Assembly (NCBI GenBank): GCA_903825285.1
Contig: CAIJZY010000002.1
Span: 1 to 36,448, forward strand
Direction: 5' to 3'
DNA from: an uncultured Opitutia bacterium
GTDB lineage: Bacteria; Verrucomicrobiota; Verrucomicrobiia; Opitutales; Opitutaceae
Length of the DNA stretch: 36,448 bases
Position numbers and translations under genes: made by a program. Below are positions 34,326-36,448 of this stretch, piece by piece. The number at the start of each line of letters is the position of its first letter. Positions within the stretch are counted from its first letter, which is position 1. Under the pieces are notes generated by a model. That model was given only the letters and a program-made list of their open reading frames with translations, ran no database searches and was not told where the DNA came from.

Positions 34326-34799
34326 ATGCGCGCGGTGATCCAGCGCGTCAGCTCGGCCCGCGTCCAGGTAGCGGGCGAGACCACCGGCGAGATCGGGCCG
34401 GGGCTGCTGGTGCTGCTCGGCGTGCAGGCGGGCGACACGGACGACGAGGCCCGCTGGCTGGCCGAGAAGATCGCGTCGCTGCGGATTTTCGAGGACGCCG
34501 GGGGCAAGCTGAACCTCGCCGTCACCGGGCTGGACCGGGGCGTGCCTCCCGGCCGGCCGCTTGCGCTGGTCGTCAGCCAGTTCACGCTGCTGGCCAGCAC
34601 GCGCAAGGGCGCCCGCCCGTCATTCAACGACGCCGCCAAGCCCGAGGCCGCGGTGCCGCTCTACGAGTCGTTCGTGCGGCACCTGGCGCAGGCCACGGCC
34701 GCGCCGGTCGCCACCGGACGCTTCGGCGCCCGGATGGCGGTCAGCCTGGTGAACGACGGGCCGGTGACGCTGCTCGTCGACTCCCGGCTCCGCGAATAG
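34326..34799 (+). CDS. dtd: D-aminoacyl-tRNA deacylase
   Basis: Dtd removes D-amino acids (and glycine from tRNA-Ala) from mischarged tRNAs, keeping translation homochiral. The 157-residue protein starts with the family [15 protein letters not shown]. It carries both conserved motifs of the RNA-based active site: SQFTLLAST (the usual SQFTL) near 88-96 and NDGPVT (the NxGPxT motif) near 143-148. Length is slightly above the usual 145-150. It converges with the TPR gene, with only 8 bp between stops. Its leader is unusually pyrimidine-rich and lies within repeat E. Confidence 0.96.
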   Translation: MRAVIQRVSSARVQVAGETTGEIGPGLLVLLGVQAGDTDDEARWLAEKIASLRIFEDAGGKLNLAVTGLDRGVPPGRPLALVVSQFTLLASTRKGARPSFNDAAKPEAAVPLYESFVRHLAQATAAPVATGRFGARMAVSLVNDGPVTLLVDSRLRE

Positions 34800-34807
34800 G
34801 CCGCGGC

Positions 34808-35680
34808 TCAGTGCGCGGCGTTCAGGTGCTCGAACTCCAGTTGCGCCAGGTGGCGCTGGATGTCGCCCGGATACTGCAGGTCATACGAGGCGCTGAAGGC
34901 CGCTTTCGCTCCCGCGGTGTCGCCATTCTGCGCATGGACGCGTCCCGTGAAATAGTAGGCCTCGGCCTTCTCCCGCTGCCGCGTCTTGTCTTCCTTGGCC
35001 GACGCCCCGGCGCTCGCCAGAAACTGCGCATCGGTGAGCTTGCCGCTGAGGTAGCCCGCGATGGCCTTCGTCCAGGGATTCGTCCACGCGGCGTAATCGC
35101 CGAGGTCGCCGGACGCGTCCGCGCCGGTCTTGCGCAGGTCGAGCCCGCGGTAGATCTGGGCATAGTTGGCCATGAGCGGCGCCGTCTTCGCGCCCAACTC
35201 CATCGCCTTGGCGTAATCCGTGATGGCCTCCGCTTGGTCGTTGTCGCAGTCGCGGACGAGGCCGCGGTACAGGTAATAGGTCGCATCGCTGGGCTCGAGC
35301 TCGATGGCCTTCGAGCAGTCCTGGCCGGCGCCGGCAATGTTGCCCATGTACAGGTTGGCCAGACCACGCAGCAGGTAGCCGTTCGCCTGCCCCGGCCGCA
35401 GCTTGATCACCGCGCCGTAGTCCTCGACCGCGCCGCCATAATTGGTCTGGCCGGTCTTCGCCACCGCGCGGTTCGAGTACAGGGTGGGATCGTTCGGATT
35501 GAGCGCGATGGCGGACGTGAAGTCCACGATCGCATCATCCAGGCTGCCTTCCTTCATCTTGGCCAGGCCGCTGGCCTTGAGGCTGGCGGCTGTCTGTGCG
35601 GACAAAGCGGGCGCACCCGCGAGGACCAGGACGCCCACACCGGCGGCGCCGACCAAACGAAACAAGCTGGGGAGTTTCAT
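34808..35680 (-). CDS. Exported tetratricopeptide repeat protein
   Basis: This 290-residue protein has a signal peptide (about 1-29, ending APALSAQ) and at least three TPR units in its N-terminal half, for example GSLDDAIVDFTSAIALNPNDP, YGGAVEDYGAVIKLRPGQA and GAGQDCSKAIELEPSDA. A fourth, less regular unit lies near residue 155 and a final helical pair near 240-275. The periplasmic TPR solenoid probably mediates protein interactions; partners are unknown. The frame is open to 36055, but only the ATG at 35680 gives a signal peptide. A terminator-like hairpin lies 13 nt upstream of this start codon, in the leader. It converges with dtd. Confidence 0.85.
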   Translation of the reverse strand: MKLPSLFRLVGAAGVGVLVLAGAPALSAQTAASLKASGLAKMKEGSLDDAIVDFTSAIALNPNDPTLYSNRAVAKTGQTNYGGAVEDYGAVIKLRPGQANGYLLRGLANLYMGNIAGAGQDCSKAIELEPSDATYYLYRGLVRDCDNDQAEAITDYAKAMELGAKTAPLMANYAQIYRGLDLRKTGADASGDLGDYAAWTNPWTKAIAGYLSGKLTDAQFLASAGASAKEDKTRQREKAEAYYFTGRVHAQNGDTAGAKAAFSASYDLQYPGDIQRHLAQLEFEHLNAAH

Positions 35681-35692
35681 GGGAGGGTAATC

Positions 35693-35716
35693 AAAACCCG
35701 GCCGTTTCCGGCCGGG
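35693..35716 (-). terminator. Terminator-like hairpin in the TPR gene leader
   Basis: On the minus strand a perfect 8-bp stem (CCCGGCCG with CGGCCGGG, 35697-35716) with a GAAA tetraloop is followed directly by TTTT (complement of 35693-35696). The TPR start codon follows 12 nt later. This could be an attenuator for the TPR gene, or the terminator of a small minus-strand transcript starting in the 35717-35960 spacer. No minus-strand gene lies upstream that would need it. Confidence 0.6.
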
Positions 35717-35963
35717 CAGGTTCAGGGTTGGCTTTGAGACGCGATCGTCGGTCGAAAGTTTCGTAAAGATCCACGCGGTGCCCATCCGGCGCAAATTTCC
35801 GCCGAGATCTTCAGCTCTCCCTAATCGCTCTCCGGCAAGCACGTTACGCACCGGGATATTATTTCCGCATCCGGGGTGACCGAAACTGGGGCGATATTTT
35901 GCACACAAGCTTGACGGTGGGACAGCCGCCCGGAGGCAATAGGGCCGAGCCGCCCCACTCCGC
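35717..35963. other. Non-coding spacer upstream of the antiporter and TPR genes
   Basis: This 247-bp spacer between divergent genes contains no convincing ORF. It has AT-rich patches at 35855-35865 (GGATATTATTTCC) and 35892-35903 (GATATTTTGCAC) that could be promoter elements. It is the likely promoter region for the TPR gene (minus) and the antiporter (plus). Confidence 0.45.
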
Positions 35964-36448
35964 ATGCTTGAATTCGAACACGCCCTGACGCTGCTGCTGC
36001 TGATCGCCGGCCTGAGCGTCGTCGCGCGGTGGCTGCCGTGGCCGCAGCCGATCACCTACCTGCTCGGCGGCGGCGGCGCGGCGCTGCTGCCCTGGTTCCC
36101 GCGGCTCGTGCTCGATCCGGGGTTCTTCTTTCTCTGCTTCCTTCCGCCGCTCCTGTTTTCCGACGGCTGGATGATGCCGCTGCGCGAGTTCGTCCGCGCG
36201 CGCCGCGCCATCCTGATTCTCGCCATCGGCCTCGTCGCCTTCACCACCCTCGCCGTCGGTTTCGTCGCGCACTGGCTTGTGCCCGGCCTGCCGCTCGCGC
36301 TGGCCTTCGCCCTCGGCGCCGTCGTCTCACCCACCGACGCCGTCGCAGTCAACGCCATCACCGAGCGGCTGCGCGTGCCGGCCCGCCTGACGACCATCCT
36401 CAACGGCGAAAGCCTGATGAACGACGCGACCGGCCTGGTCGCGTTCAA
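35964..36448 (+). CDS. Na+/H+ antiporter, CPA1 (NhaP-like), N-terminal part
   Basis: The frame starts at ATG 35964 and stays open to the window edge (161 codons seen). It reads as a multi-helix membrane protein beginning MLEFEHALTLLLLIAGLSVV. It carries CPA1 family marks: ITYLLGGGG, FFFLCFLPPLLFSDGW, the ion-binding ALGAVVSPTDAVAV and NGESLMNDATGLVAF, where the Asp residues of PTDAV and NDATG fit the transport site. The C-terminal part is beyond the window. It would exchange cytoplasmic Na+ or K+ for protons at the inner membrane. It is divergent from the TPR gene across 283 bp. Confidence 0.9.
   Translation, partial: MLEFEHALTLLLLIAGLSVVARWLPWPQPITYLLGGGGAALLPWFPRLVLDPGFFFLCFLPPLLFSDGWMMPLREFVRARRAILILAIGLVAFTTLAVGFVAHWLVPGLPLALAFALGAVVSPTDAVAVNAITERLRVPARLTTILNGESLMNDATGLVAF

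Noticed and set aside
12155-35680. PEP-CTERM sorting substrates for the exosortase
   Set aside because: I checked the C-termini of all exported proteins in the window; none has a PEP-like motif followed by a helix and basic tail.

Overview
The window is a GC-rich (mostly about two-thirds G+C) Gram-negative chromosome segment, densely coded on both strands, with no phage, plasmid, CRISPR or transposase genes. Lipid A synthesis (LpxI), outer-membrane and periplasmic proteins, an exosortase fused to an EpsI domain, FabV, and a Wza/BY-kinase exopolysaccharide module together suggest a verrucomicrobial lineage, most likely Opitutaceae. That placement comes from gene content and protein style by eye, not from a database search.

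Layout. 1-2000: an acidic unknown protein, a lipoprotein, tRNA-Ser(GCU) and a tiny GIY-YIG nuclease gene preceded by three similar hairpins. 2000-4693: the methyl-cycle pair metK-ahcY, closed by a strong terminator. 4862-5224: a lone Hpt phosphotransfer protein. 5229-9447 (minus): a tight operon of an active HtrA protease, a catalytically dead HtrA-like PDZ protein, riboflavin synthase and a family-4-like uracil-DNA glycosylase. 9493-12066: leuS. 12155-16961: an exopolysaccharide module (FecR-domain protein, outer-membrane barrel, Wza-type export protein, Wzz/BY-kinase). 17090-20843: lpxI, bifunctional nuclease, tRNA-dihydrouridine synthase and LarA-type racemase; the last three overlap each other. 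20978-23324 (minus): sppA-sufT. 23531-26884: a conserved protein of unknown function, a DUF4336 protein and a DapF homologue in which both catalytic cysteines are serine. 27022-27630 (minus): an exported redoxin. 27948-31195: a membrane-anchored unknown protein, exosortase-EpsI, and a 30-residue membrane peptide. 31369-32944: an ECF sigma/anti-sigma pair. 33021-36448: fabV, dtd, an exported TPR protein (minus) and the start of a Na+/H+ antiporter.

The non-coding DNA is unusually structured. Five intergenic spacers contain degenerate tandem repeats with a strict 7-nt period. Each has a different consensus, and three or four of them are arranged as opposing arms. Two other spacers carry near-identical REP-like long palindromes resembling the REP/BIME repeats of Pseudomonas. 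The three 7-bp-stem, 14-nt-loop hairpins between tRNA-Ser and the GIY-YIG gene are a third class. These repeat systems are the best candidates for something undescribed. The most unusual proteins are the DapF homologue, the HtrA/pseudo-HtrA pair and the glycosylase that has lost iron-sulphur ligands. Most start codons lack a Shine-Dalgarno sequence and are instead preceded by pyrimidine-rich leaders.
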